64,000 bases of DNA from Virgibacillus halodenitrificans JCM 12304 (GTDB taxonomy: Bacteria; Bacillota; Bacilli; Bacillales; Amphibacillaceae), in assembly GCF_001310895.1 (NCBI RefSeq), contig NZ_BAZS01000012.1:22208-86207 (forward strand). The letters run 5' to 3'. Within the stretch, counting starts at the first letter, position 1, and the number at the start of each line of letters is the position of its first letter. Made by a program: the position numbers and the translations under genes. Under the pieces are notes generated by a model that was not told the origin of the DNA, searched no databases, and worked only from the letters and a program-made list of their open reading frames with translations. This document shows positions 9,926-18,435 of the stretch, piece by piece.

Positions 9926-10946
9926 AGCAAAGACTTTGGAGCCGCGTAATCCAAACAAGTCCACAGGCTTATTTGGAGGAAAATCAAGCGGAATATTGAA
10001 TTGGAATGATATTGCATATCCACATTGGTATAAGATATACAAGCGGCTGATTGGGAATTATTGGCAGGCTGATGAGGTAAATATGGCAGGTGATGTAAAA
10101 CAATTTTCCACATTATCAGAAGCAGAGAAAGAGGCATATTTAAAGATCATCGGATTATTGTCCACATTAGATGGACCACAAACACGTACTGCTTTACTAA
10201 TTTCGTTATATGCAACAGATCCGTCCGTACAATCAATAATGGCGGTAATTGCCCAGCAAGAAGCTGTGCATAATGAAAGTTATTCCTATGTACTTGCTTC
10301 CGTTGTCTCACTGGATGAACAAAACGAATCTTTTCAGCTTGGAAGAAAAGATCCTGTGTTGTTGAAACGAAATGAAAACTTAGTAAACCAATACAATTCA
10401 TTTGTGGAAAAACCTACAATGGATAACATTCTAAAAACGCTAGCGTATACTGCGTTACTTGAAGGAATGTTCTTCTATTCTGGCTTTGCATTTTTCTATA
10501 ATTTGGCTCGTCATAACAAAATGGTTGGTACTTCCACGATGATTAGTTATATTAATAGAGATGAACTGGAGCACGGCCGTTTCATTGCTGAGCTATTCAG
10601 AGCAACATTGGCAGAAAACCCGGAACATAATACAGAAGAATTTGTTGAATGGGTATACGATCACTTTAAGCAGTCAGTAGAACTGGAAACAGAATGGTCG
10701 AATTATGTATTGGGAAATGTAGAGGGAATAGATTTAGAGGAAATGGAAGGCTATATTAAATACCGTGCAAATAAAATGCTCCGGATGATGGGATTGGAAG
10801 AATTATATCCAGAGCATGTGGAGAATCCAATGAAGTGGATTCGTGCATATGTGGATAACTTTGATGGAACTAAAACTGATTTCTTTGAACAAAAATCAAG
10901 ACAGTACACCAAAACAAGTGATTTAAACGGATTTGACGATCTTTAA
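9903..10946 (+). CDS. nrdF: Class I ribonucleotide reductase, small (beta) subunit
   Basis: A 347-aa ferritin-like radical-generating subunit. All six metal ligands can be placed: Asp90, Glu120, His123, Glu187, Glu221 and His224. The radical tyrosine is Tyr127 (EAVHNESY, the same spacing as Tyr105 in E. coli NrdF). This argues against the tyrosine-free subclasses Ic and Id. The C-terminal FDDL tail fits the peptide that docks on the alpha subunit. The start ATG lies inside nrdI with GGAG upstream, so the genes are coupled. Class Ib (Mn) is favoured by the adjacent flavodoxin, but sequence alone does not settle the metal. Confidence 0.9.
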   Translation: MSEVMLSKAKTLEPRNPNKSTGLFGGKSSGILNWNDIAYPHWYKIYKRLIGNYWQADEVNMAGDVKQFSTLSEAEKEAYLKIIGLLSTLDGPQTRTALLISLYATDPSVQSIMAVIAQQEAVHNESYSYVLASVVSLDEQNESFQLGRKDPVLLKRNENLVNQYNSFVEKPTMDNILKTLAYTALLEGMFFYSGFAFFYNLARHNKMVGTSTMISYINRDELEHGRFIAELFRATLAENPEHNTEEFVEWVYDHFKQSVELETEWSNYVLGNVEGIDLEEMEGYIKYRANKMLRMMGLEELYPEHVENPMKWIRAYVDNFDGTKTDFFEQKSRQYTKTSDLNGFDDL

Positions 10947-10952
10947 GATTAA

Positions 10953-10992
10953 AAGAAGCATGCCTCTTTTTCACCGGAGGCATGCTTCTTGA
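10953..10992 (+). terminator. Terminator of the nrdEIF operon
   Basis: GAAGCATGCCTC (10955-10966) pairs perfectly with GAGGCATGCTTC (10977-10988) over a 10-base loop; the T tail is short. Confidence 0.75.
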
Positions 10993-11046
10993 TGATTTAT
11001 TGTAAATGCTGGGGCGCATATGATACCTCATATAATCTTATTTTTT

Positions 11047-11807
11047 CATAGTTGGAGGAAACTGCGACGTAAATTTGTAGTAGATTTCATTTTAAGGAGG
11101 GGAATAGACCCATTGATTTCCACTGCAGGGGGACGCTTTCACACCTCCGGGTACAAGCGCGACATCTGTTCGTAACCTCACAGTGTCTTCTTTGCCGCCC
11201 GGCATGGCTTCAGTCGCTTCCTCCGCTACGCTCCGTGCAGGGTCTTCAGCTCATGCAATTCGAGGCCACTGAAAAAGTCATTTTCTACTAAAATAGAAGT
11301 TTTTCAAAAGACGCTATCCCAAAATTTTGTTTTGTTAATATGCATAAATGGAGAGCCAGAACTAGTTTATGCCACTCATAGGCTAAAAAGTGGTGATGTA
11401 ATTTTTTGGAACTAGCCTTCTCAAGAATTTACCGGACTTTTTCAGTGGCCTCATGCTATTCCGGCAGGAGTCGCGGGCCAACAGGACGTTGGTTATGCAA
11501 TCGTTGCCACAGGACGTGGCGTTCTTAGATTGCCCCCTTCCGCTCCAATCAATTTGTATCTGCTTTAAACCATAAATAGCGGGTTAATATCTAACCACTT
11601 TTCCAGTGTAGGAAAAACAACAGGGCTTTTTGATGGGGCGAGTAATCGCAGCCCCAGCTGAAGATCCCGCAGGAAGTGGTTTTCTTCCGAGGAAGCTGAA
11701 GCGTTGCCCACGGAAAGCGGAGTGTGTTTTCCGCAACGGCCGCTTAGAGTACTATTAAGTTACGTCGTAGTTTAACTATTTTGCTAATCACTGGTGGCCC
11801 CCAACAT
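11047..11807. repeat. Long dispersed non-coding repeat, copy A (interrupted)
   Basis: This fills most of the 980-base gap between nrdF and the next gene. Its reverse complement aligns block by block with 38340-38899: the ends (ATGTTGGGGGC and CCAACTATGA), a block around GGGCAACGCTTCAGCTTCCT, GCAGATACAAATTGATTGGA, and AGCATGAGCTGAAGACCCT. Blocks present in one copy but not the other show modular gain and loss. It has no credible reading frame and higher GC than its surroundings. A 191-base inverted-repeat element sits inside it. Confidence 0.85.
11262..11452. mobile_element. MITE-like element with 18-base terminal inverted repeats
   Basis: GAGGCCACTGAAAAAGTC (11262-11279) and its perfect reverse complement (11435-11452) bound a 191-base element. 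It is flanked by ATGCAATTC (11253-11261) and ATGCTATTC (11453-11461), a 9-base duplication with one mismatch. The uninterrupted repeat at 38.7 kb has a single AGCATGAGC at this place, which confirms an insertion. It is too short for a transposase, so it must have been mobilised in trans, or is a deletion remnant of an insertion sequence with these ends. Confidence 0.85.
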
Positions 11808-11926
11808 AAAATTTATGATCCCTTGCTGATAAAGAAAATATAATCTACGACAGAATCACTCGTCCACAACTAACTAATAGGCAGGTATGCATTGTAAAGC
11901 GAAGATAAAGTATACCTCTATCTTAT

Positions 11927-13192
11927 CTATAATTGATCCAATGGGATAACTTTCCCTGATACTGCGTCAACACCATAGGAACAATCTATTTTTCCACATA
12001 ATATATATTTGTCTTCTGTCTGACTGTAGACATAAACAGGTGTAACTTCTACATGTTTACGTAAAAGCTCAAATGCTTGCTGTTTTGTTAAAACCGGAGT
12101 CTGAGCTGGTGAAAAGTGATCAAAAATTTCAATTAGGCTATCAAAATCTGAGTAATTCAAAGCAGTATATTTTTCACTATCAAGATATACCTGAAGTTTG
12201 CGATCAATTACTCGTCGCCCACGTTCTGCAGGAAGCAACTCTGCAATGATATAAGAATCTTGTAAACGCAAACTGTACAGCATCCATTTACCACTGTCAT
12301 CAGGATAAACTCGTTGTAGGAACCGCTTAATTTCTAATGTTGCTTTTTCCTCATCCTCTTTATCCAGTTCCTTCTTAGAAGTGCTATGATCAGATAATGC
12401 TTCCTCCTCCGTAGCCTCAAGAGATAAGTCAATTTCTACTGGAGAAAAAGGATCCTTAATAGCTTCTTCCCATTCCATAATAATTTGTTTTTTTACATAA
12501 GCAGCCTGTTCTTCTGCCTCTTCAAATGTAATTACTTTCTTAACGTCATTTGTTAGAAATACGCTCGTTGCACTATAGATAGATTTCCACATTTCTTCAC
12601 TCTCTAAAGGCACTTCAAGCAATTGCATTTGTTCTTTCGCAACAGATTCAACAATATCTGTTGTTAACGCAAAAGGCTCCCAATGAATAGCATCTTCGGA
12701 AGGGAAGTTACCATCAATAGAAAATAGCGTAAGTTGGCCTTCATTATTAAACTCCACATTAATTACACCAGTAGGGAAAACCGGAATGTTATCAACAGCC
12801 GCTTGAAAATGCATTGTCGTTCCCTCTGTAGGCAATAGCTGAAATTGTCGTCCAAATTCCAAGCCGGTAATGTTTTCGATCCATGTAATCGTTTCTTCTT
12901 TTTGATTTAAGTTAGGAAAACTGCCTTCTTCAGCAAAGGAGACATCCTGCACAAAAATAATTCGCTTCACTTTTTCAGTTTGAATATCAATATCGATCAC
13001 AGCAGCACCAGGTGGATTGAGTTCTTCATCCATAGGCTCAGAGTCTTCAGGGAACCACTCTGTGGATAAAAGGTAGCTATGTTCCCCAGGTATACCACTT
13101 TCTTTAAAGATGTGGCTTCTTTTCAGAAAGTAGTTGCTTAGACCACACTCTTCTGCAGTAGCTTTCGCTAGTTTTTCCAATTTATTGTCCAT
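11927..13192 (-). CDS. YcdB/YcdC-like protein of unknown function
   Basis: A 421-aa acidic, apparently cytoplasmic protein with no signal peptide or membrane helix. The architecture looks like two related halves of PepSY/YcdB type, each with a GKWxxYSL- or PVFPTGVI-like beta strand pattern, separated by a Glu/Lys-rich linker near residues 255-285. I tentatively relate it to B. subtilis YcdB/YcdC; this is recognition from memory, not an alignment. The start ATG 13192 has GAGGG upstream. It is a monocistronic gene next to the long repeat. Function unknown. Confidence 0.7.
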   Translation of the reverse strand: MDNKLEKLAKATAEECGLSNYFLKRSHIFKESGIPGEHSYLLSTEWFPEDSEPMDEELNPPGAAVIDIDIQTEKVKRIIFVQDVSFAEEGSFPNLNQKEETITWIENITGLEFGRQFQLLPTEGTTMHFQAAVDNIPVFPTGVINVEFNNEGQLTLFSIDGNFPSEDAIHWEPFALTTDIVESVAKEQMQLLEVPLESEEMWKSIYSATSVFLTNDVKKVITFEEAEEQAAYVKKQIIMEWEEAIKDPFSPVEIDLSLEATEEEALSDHSTSKKELDKEDEEKATLEIKRFLQRVYPDDSGKWMLYSLRLQDSYIIAELLPAERGRRVIDRKLQVYLDSEKYTALNYSDFDSLIEIFDHFSPAQTPVLTKQQAFELLRKHVEVTPVYVYSQTEDKYILCGKIDCSYGVDAVSGKVIPLDQL

Positions 13193-13350
13193 ATATATAA
13201 AACCCTCACTTTTTTATTTTCTTCAGTATAACATGATGCGATAAAGGTTACATTTCAAGGGAAATAGGAAGTTACTGTAAAGTAATATTGTAAATAATCT
13301 GAAATAAACATATACTAGAAATAAATAAACCTAAGGAAAGGGAGATTCAT

Positions 13351-13542
13351 ATGCCATTATGGCTTCAAATAGTCGGAGGGCTATTAGTGTTTGGTTATAT
13401 TATCGATCTTGTCGCCAAAAAAAGAGGTGGGCGGATAAACCCCGGGGAAAAGGCTAAACCTTTAAATGATGACCCCCGTAATCTTCCGGAAAATATTATT
13501 CATCAGGCTAATATGAATAACCAAAACCACGGACCTAATTAA
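13351..13542 (+). CDS. Small membrane-anchored protein
   Basis: A 63-aa protein with one N-terminal membrane segment (residues 4-22), then KKRGGR and a hydrophilic Asn/Pro-rich tail, probably cytoplasmic by the positive-inside rule. AAGGAAAGGGAG lies 7 bases before the ATG, which supports real translation. It is in the opposite direction to the YcdB-like gene, with a shared 158-base upstream region. I do not recognise a family. Confidence 0.65.
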   Translation: MPLWLQIVGGLLVFGYIIDLVAKKRGGRINPGEKAKPLNDDPRNLPENIIHQANMNNQNHGPN

Positions 13543-13580
13543 TAATTAAGGATGGAGACTGAGATATAAATAATGAAAGG

Positions 13581-13670
13581 ATGGAAGATCCAAAACGATT
13601 ATTCCATAAGGCAGTTGATGAATCACTCCTACAATTAAGTAAAAACGTTGGGGGTGAGTTTTTATTTTAA
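13581..13670 (+). other. Possible 29-codon open frame, uncertain
   Basis: An ATG frame of 29 aa with protein-like composition (MEDPKRLFHKAVDE...) lies between the small membrane gene and the broken acetyltransferase. AAAGG is too close to the start to be a good ribosome binding site. It may be a remnant of a longer gene or chance. Confidence 0.25.
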
Positions 13671-13698
13671 TAAGAAGTTGAATATAGGAGGTTTGTAT

Positions 13699-14224
13699 GT
13701 GAGAAATAGTTTACCAGAATTAGAAACAGAAAGGCTTATTCTAAGAAGAATTACGGAGAATGATCTTCATGATATAAACGAATACGGAGGCTGTAAAGAG
13801 GTATCTCAATTCGTTTCATGGGAAACGCATCAGTCGCTGGAGGATACAAAAAGGTTATGAGCAAGGCGATTCTTATTTTTGGGGCATTATTCTAAAGGAG
13901 AATAATAAGTTAATTGGAACAATCAATTATGTTACTTGGAATCAAAAACACCGAGTAGGTGAAATTGGCTATGTACTATCCCACACGTGTTGGAGAAGAG
14001 GTTTGATGACAGAAGCAGCAACAGAAGTTATCCGATTTGGTTTCAGAGAAGGAGGACTTGTTCGGATTCAAGCGAAATGTTTTCTGGAGAATACAGGTTC
14101 GGAGGGCGTCATGAAAAAGTGTGGAATGACGTATGAAGGAACACTGAGACAGGCGATGTATGCAAAAGGAAAGCAACATGACTTAAAATTGTATGCGATT
14201 ATTAAAAATGATGATTGTAAATAG
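13699..14224 (+). pseudogene. Broken GNAT acetyltransferase (RimJ/RimL type)
   Basis: The N-terminal piece (GTG 13699, GGAGG 7 bases upstream) reads LPELETERLILRRITENDL, the start of RimJ/RimL-type N-acetyltransferases, and stops at 13860 just after QSLEDTKRL. The rest continues in another frame from about 13857 (YEQGDSYFWGI) to 14224, including the acetyl-CoA site region EIGYVLSHTCWRRGLMTEA and the terminal MYAKGKQHD segment. The family normally has about eight more residues between the pieces, so this looks like a small deletion with loss of frame, not one missing base. No function is expected. Confidence 0.8.
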
Positions 14225-14328
14225 TTGAAAACAAACCGTTATCAAAGTGTATAACAAAAAAGTATTATTTGTACGCTTGTTAGTAGGTTATGATAAAGGT
14301 AACAAGCAAAGAAGCAGGTGTGTAAATA

Positions 14329-14793
14329 ATGAATACGCAACTCAAATGTAAAAAAGCAGAGATCCAGGACCTTCATAAAATTATTGAATTACTTGCAGAT
14401 GATGAATTGGGAAGGAAGAGAGAAAGACTTGAGGATCCACTACCGGAAAGTTATATAAAAGCGTTTAATGCAATTCAAGGAGATCCAAATAATGAATTAA
14501 TCCTAGCTGTTCTCGCTGAAGAAATAGTTGGGGTATTACAGATCACCTTCACACCTTACTTAACTTATCAGGGGGGATGGCGAGCGACGATAGAGGGTGT
14601 AAGAACTAATAAATTTTTACGAGGTAAGGGGATAGGAACTCAAATGATCGAATGGGCCATTCACCTTGCAAAAGAAAGAGGCGCCCATGTTGTACAGTTG
14701 ACAACTGATAAACAGCGACCCGAAGCTTTGGAGTTTTATAAACGACTTGGATTTCGAGCTTCCCACGAAGGATTAAAGCTGCATTTAGGTTAA
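14329..14793 (+). CDS. GNAT family N-acetyltransferase
   Basis: A 154-aa GNAT protein. The acetyl-CoA pyrophosphate loop is RGKGIGTQMI near residue 105, followed by ALEFYKRLGF (motif B) near the C-terminus. It transfers acetyl groups from acetyl-CoA to an unknown amine. The ribosome binding site is modest (AGGTG). The next gene, an amidohydrolase, starts 24 bases later, so they may be co-transcribed. The substrate cannot be predicted. Confidence 0.8.
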   Translation: MNTQLKCKKAEIQDLHKIIELLADDELGRKRERLEDPLPESYIKAFNAIQGDPNNELILAVLAEEIVGVLQITFTPYLTYQGGWRATIEGVRTNKFLRGKGIGTQMIEWAIHLAKERGAHVVQLTTDKQRPEALEFYKRLGFRASHEGLKLHLG

Positions 14794-14817
14794 CTATTTC
14801 ATTACGGAGGGATTTTT

Positions 14818-15570
14818 TTGAAAATCTTCGATGCTCATTTACATATTATAGATCCAAAATATCCCCTAATTCCCAACCAAGGATACGTGCCGGATCAATT
14901 TACATGTAAGGATTATAAAGAGAAAACAAAGAACTTAAACGTGACAGGAGGGGCGATTGTGTCAGGCTCCTTTCAAGGATTCGATCAATCCTACCTGAAA
15001 AAGGCCCTTCATTTACTTGGCGAAGGCTTTGTAGGTGTAACACAATTACCATACGATGTATCCGATGACGAGATTATTGAATTACATAAATTAGGGGTTA
15101 GGGCAGTACGATTTAATGTGAAACGTGGAGGAACAGAGGCGATGGTGAATTTAGAAAATGTTGCTCGGCGGGTGTATGAAATGGTCAATTGGCATGTGGA
15201 GTTGTATATTGATTCCACCAAACTGAAAGATTACTTTTCGTTGATTGTAAATCTACCAGCTGTTTCTATTGACCATTTGGGATTAACACAGGACGGATTT
15301 CATGATTTGCTTCGCTTAGTCGACCAAGGAGTGAAGGTAAAATCAACTGGTTTCGGCAGACTTGACTTTGATCCAGCAAAAGCTATGAAACAAATACATG
15401 CAGTAAATCCAGAAGCACTATTGTTTGGGACAGACCTTCCATCTACAAGAGCAGACAGACCATTTCAACTATCCGATATGGAACTTATTATAGACGTATT
15501 GGGAGAAAATGAGGCACGAAAGGTACTTTGTGAAAATGGTGTAAATTGGTATCAAAAAGTACTTAATTAA
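14818..15570 (+). CDS. Amidohydrolase-2 family metal-dependent hydrolase
   Basis: A 250-aa TIM-barrel hydrolase. It begins FDAHLHIID, the HxH metal motif of the amidohydrolase superfamily; SIDHLGL near residue 160 carries another metal His, and FGTDLPSTR near the end carries the catalytic Asp. The type resembles 2-pyrone-4,6-dicarboxylate hydrolase/TIM-barrel lactonase proteins. The start is TTG 14818 with GGAGGG 7 bases upstream. The reaction is unknown beyond hydrolysis of a lactone or amide-like bond. Confidence 0.82.
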   Translation: MKIFDAHLHIIDPKYPLIPNQGYVPDQFTCKDYKEKTKNLNVTGGAIVSGSFQGFDQSYLKKALHLLGEGFVGVTQLPYDVSDDEIIELHKLGVRAVRFNVKRGGTEAMVNLENVARRVYEMVNWHVELYIDSTKLKDYFSLIVNLPAVSIDHLGLTQDGFHDLLRLVDQGVKVKSTGFGRLDFDPAKAMKQIHAVNPEALLFGTDLPSTRADRPFQLSDMELIIDVLGENEARKVLCENGVNWYQKVLN

Positions 15571-15609
15571 CGTAGAGCTGCATTTTATAAAATAGAAAGG
15601 TGATAAGCT

Positions 15610-16167
15610 ATGAAGCTAGTACTCATATTCGGTCCTCAGGCAGTTGGAAAAATGACAGTTGGCCAGGAGCTTGCCAAACTTACTAACTTGAAACTAATGC
15701 ATAACCACATGACGATCGATCTTTTAGAACCATTATTTGGATTTAGTCCGGAGTTATGGAAGTTATCCAATACCTTTCGGGAAGAAATTTTCCGTTCCTT
15801 TGCCAAAACGGATCAAGATGGAATAATCTTTACCTTTGTTTGGGCATTTAACAAGCAAGAGGATTGGGAAAACGTTGAACATGTATGTACTATTTTTAGA
15901 GAAAAAAACGCGGAAATCTATTTTGTAGAATTAGAAGCGAAATTAGATATCAGGCTGAAGCGAAATAAAACTGCAAACCGATTGGAACACAAACCAACAA
16001 AACGCAACATAAACCAATCAGAGCAAAATTTATTAAACAGTATGGAAACCCTTCGACTGAATTCACGTGAAGGCGAACTCAAACGAGATAATTATGTTCG
16101 TATTGATAATAACAAGCTAAGTGCCGTGGAAGTCGCAGAAAGGATAAAAGAGCATTTTGAACTATAG
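15610..16167 (+). CDS. P-loop nucleotide-binding kinase-like protein
   Basis: A 185-aa protein with a Walker A motif GPQAVGKMT at residues 8-16. It has the size and layout of small-molecule kinases of the AAA/shikimate-kinase-like group, with an Arg-rich lid region (RLKRNKTANR) near residue 120. There is no DNA-binding or membrane segment. AAAGGTGATAAGCT precedes the ATG. The phosphate acceptor is unknown; such proteins are often annotated only as AAA family ATPase. Confidence 0.75.
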   Translation: MKLVLIFGPQAVGKMTVGQELAKLTNLKLMHNHMTIDLLEPLFGFSPELWKLSNTFREEIFRSFAKTDQDGIIFTFVWAFNKQEDWENVEHVCTIFREKNAEIYFVELEAKLDIRLKRNKTANRLEHKPTKRNINQSEQNLLNSMETLRLNSREGELKRDNYVRIDNNKLSAVEVAERIKEHFEL

Positions 16168-16179
16168 GGAAATTCCTCC

Positions 16180-16210
16180 TTTACATTAACGTAACGTAAA
16201 CCCTTATAGT
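16180..16210 (+). promoter_or_regulatory. MerR-type promoter with 19-base spacer
   Basis: TTTACA (16180-16185) and TATAGT (16205-16210) are separated by exactly 19 bases, the overlong spacer typical of MerR-activated promoters. An imperfect dyad TTTAC-N-TTA...TAA-N-GTAAA (16180-16200, 16 of 21 matches) overlaps it. This indicates autoregulation by the gene that follows. Confidence 0.65.
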
Positions 16211-16231
16211 AAACGTGAAGGGGTGACGAAC

Positions 16232-17260
16232 ATGCTTATTAAAGAAGCAGCAAAAAAACTAAATACAACAGCTAGAACAATTCGCTTATATGAGGAGAAA
16301 GGATTGATTAGTCTAAAAAAAGACCAAGAAAATGATTATAGAATCTTTACCGAAGACGACTTATATCGGCTAAGTACCATTCTTGCCCTAAGAGAGATTG
16401 GTATTCAAATTAGTGAGATTAGGGAGATGTTGAAGCAGCCTGGAATGCAGATGGAGGATTATTTAAATCTGCAACGCAGTGTCTTGTATGAAAAGCTTTT
16501 GGAGATGAAGGATATGATTCATACTATTGATCAAATGATGGAGCATGTGGATTCTGCCGATTTCCAGCCGATATCCAAATTGGCGGAGCATCTAAAAAAA
16601 CTGAAGCAAATTCGTAAAGGGTGGAAAGACAAGTGGGACTTTGATAGTCAGGCTATAGAATATGATCAACATATTAAAAAGGCAGGATATACGTTTAACG
16701 TGCATCAAGGCTATGATGTGGCTTTATCTACGGTAGAGCAATGTATTACGTTAAATGCTAAAGACCAATGTTTAGATATTGGGGTTGGGACAGGTAATTT
16801 AGGAGGGAGATTTCTTCATCAAGGTGCCCATGTGATTGGTGTTGATCAATCTGGTAAGATGCTTGAAAAATGCAAGGAGAAATATCCTTTGATGGAAGTG
16901 CGGAAAGGACATTTTCTGGCTTTACCCGTTATGGATCTCACAATGGATGTAGTTGTCTCCAGCTATGCTCTGCATCATTTACCGGATGAAGAAAAGCTGC
17001 TAGCCTTGCAGGAAATAAACCGTGTGTTAAAATCCGGAGGGCAATTATGTATTGCAGATTTAATGTTCCAAAATGAAAATGACAGGAAACGTGTTCTAGA
17101 CATGTATCGCTTAGAGGGGAATATGGAAGCTGTGGAAGCGATTGAAGATGAGTATTATGCTGATAGATCCTTACTAATAGAATGGCTGGTTGCACATGAT
17201 TACGAAGTCAAAGCACAACAAATAAATTCAATATTAAGCGTTATATATGCTGAAAAATGA
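16232..17260 (+). CDS. MerR transcription factor fused to a SAM-dependent methyltransferase
   Basis: A 342-aa two-domain protein. Residues 1-70 are a MerR winged helix (IKEAAKKLNTTARTIRLYEEKGLI, then ALREIGIQISEI), followed by a dimerisation helix to about residue 115. Residues from about 140 are a class I methyltransferase with the SAM motif DIGVGTGNLG near 180 and YALHHLPDEEK near 240. I chose ATG 16232 (GGGG 8 bases upstream) over GTG 16223. The C-terminal part resembles YrrT-like putative methyltransferases. It may sense SAM or a substrate in place of the usual small drug or metal ligand; that is inference. A DUF2785 gene follows 21 bases later. Confidence 0.85.
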   Translation: MLIKEAAKKLNTTARTIRLYEEKGLISLKKDQENDYRIFTEDDLYRLSTILALREIGIQISEIREMLKQPGMQMEDYLNLQRSVLYEKLLEMKDMIHTIDQMMEHVDSADFQPISKLAEHLKKLKQIRKGWKDKWDFDSQAIEYDQHIKKAGYTFNVHQGYDVALSTVEQCITLNAKDQCLDIGVGTGNLGGRFLHQGAHVIGVDQSGKMLEKCKEKYPLMEVRKGHFLALPVMDLTMDVVVSSYALHHLPDEEKLLALQEINRVLKSGGQLCIADLMFQNENDRKRVLDMYRLEGNMEAVEAIEDEYYADRSLLIEWLVAHDYEVKAQQINSILSVIYAEK

Positions 17261-17281
17261 GTTGGAAAGGAGGTTCATTTA

Positions 17282-18130
17282 ATGCAATTAAAGACCGTAC
17301 TGCAAGAAATTACTCATCATAATGACTACGACCTTAGTAAAATTTCTATGGATGAGCTTATAAAAGAAATGCTTTGTAATATTGGCTCAACCGATCCCGA
17401 ATTAAGAGATGCATTGATATACAACGCTTTCGGGAAATTAATTCAAGAAGATTATTTAAAAGTAGATCAGTGGAGATATATCGTAAAAACATGTATGGAT
17501 ACCAATCATTTATTTTTAAACATAGGTGAGACAGAAACAGACTCCGTTTTCTCAAGATCCTTTTCCTCACTTGTTCTGGCTTTGATTTTAGAAAAAGATA
17601 GCCAAGAATTTCGTTTATCTGAGACAGAAGTTAGAGAAATTATTAAACAAAGTATTTTATATTTAGAATTAGAAAGAGATATTCGCGGGTATGTAAAAGA
17701 CAAAGGTTGGGCGCATAGTGTTGCACACGGTGCTGATCTATTGGCAGAAGCGGTAAAACATCCATATTTCGATATGGGGTTAGTTGATGATTGTTTGAAA
17801 GCAGTACAGCACAACTTATTCAAAAGGAATGAGGAAGGAATTCCTTATCTGGATGATGAAGAAGAAAGGCTTGTTTTTGTTATAGAAGCATTGTTGGGTC
17901 GGGGTGCTACGGAAGACCGTATAGCATCCTGGATATCTGAGGTATCTACCAATTTAAATGAATTATTGAATAGAGAAGGAACAAACTTAGTCTTCTTTAG
18001 AAAAAGAGGAGAAATTGTTCGGTTTTTTCGGGCAGTTTACTTTAGATGCTTGTTCAACGGAAATTTCCCGATCATTCAACAAAGGTTATTGAAGGAGTTG
18101 AAAGCCTGGCATGAATTGTTCTATGATTAA
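17282..18130 (+). CDS. DUF2785 domain protein
   Basis: A 282-aa soluble, helix-rich acidic protein that I recognise as DUF2785 from the RDALIYNAFGKLI and KGWAHSVAHGADLLAE segments; the latter has a His pair that could bind metal. AAAGGAGG lies 8 bases before the ATG. It follows the MerR-methyltransferase gene by 21 bases, so it is probably in the same transcript and under the same 19-base-spacer promoter. The biochemical function is unknown. Confidence 0.8.
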   Translation: MQLKTVLQEITHHNDYDLSKISMDELIKEMLCNIGSTDPELRDALIYNAFGKLIQEDYLKVDQWRYIVKTCMDTNHLFLNIGETETDSVFSRSFSSLVLALILEKDSQEFRLSETEVREIIKQSILYLELERDIRGYVKDKGWAHSVAHGADLLAEAVKHPYFDMGLVDDCLKAVQHNLFKRNEEGIPYLDDEEERLVFVIEALLGRGATEDRIASWISEVSTNLNELLNREGTNLVFFRKRGEIVRFFRAVYFRCLFNGNFPIIQQRLLKELKAWHELFYD

Positions 18131-18185
18131 ATATTTTGGAGTATAAAAGAACTTTATTGCAGTTATTGAACTTCAGCTTTCACAC

Positions 18186-18369
18186 AGTTGGAGGAAAATG
18201 CGAAGTAGAGTGAAGACTACTAGCTGCAGAGCAAATTAACCGGCAGGAGGGCGAAATAATCCTCTGTAGAGCAAATTAATCGGCAGGAGGGCGAAGTAAT
18301 CCTCCGGAGAGCAAATTAATCAGCAGCAGACTGAAGTAATCGGCCGTAGACATTCGCAAACTAGCTATA
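18186..18369. repeat. Short modular repeat with 40-base tandem units, copy C1
   Basis: This fills most of the 347-base gap between the DUF2785 and amidase genes. It begins AGTTGGAGGAAAATGCGAAG, then has three 40-base units marked by GCAAATTAA at 18231, 18271 and 18311, each containing CGGCAGGAGGGCGAAG or a variant, and ends near ATTCGCAAACTAGCTATA. Its first 27 bases are identical to the reverse complement of the repeat at 59.8 kb, and resemble the end of copy A at 11047. Confidence 0.85.
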
Positions 18370-18435
18370 ATTTGTTCACTATACATTATTTTTCGAATGA
18401 TGGCATAACATCCTAATAAATATGGAATCAAATAA

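Noticed and set aside
11047..11807. Possible degraded transposase gene inside the nrdF-downstream gap
   Set aside because: I looked at the translated interior of the 191-base element; a short protein-like stretch exists, but no catalytic motif or length to support a transposase remnant.
18231..18340. CRISPR array (40-base period)
   Set aside because: The whole 40-base unit is repeated without variable spacers, and there are only three units and no cas genes.
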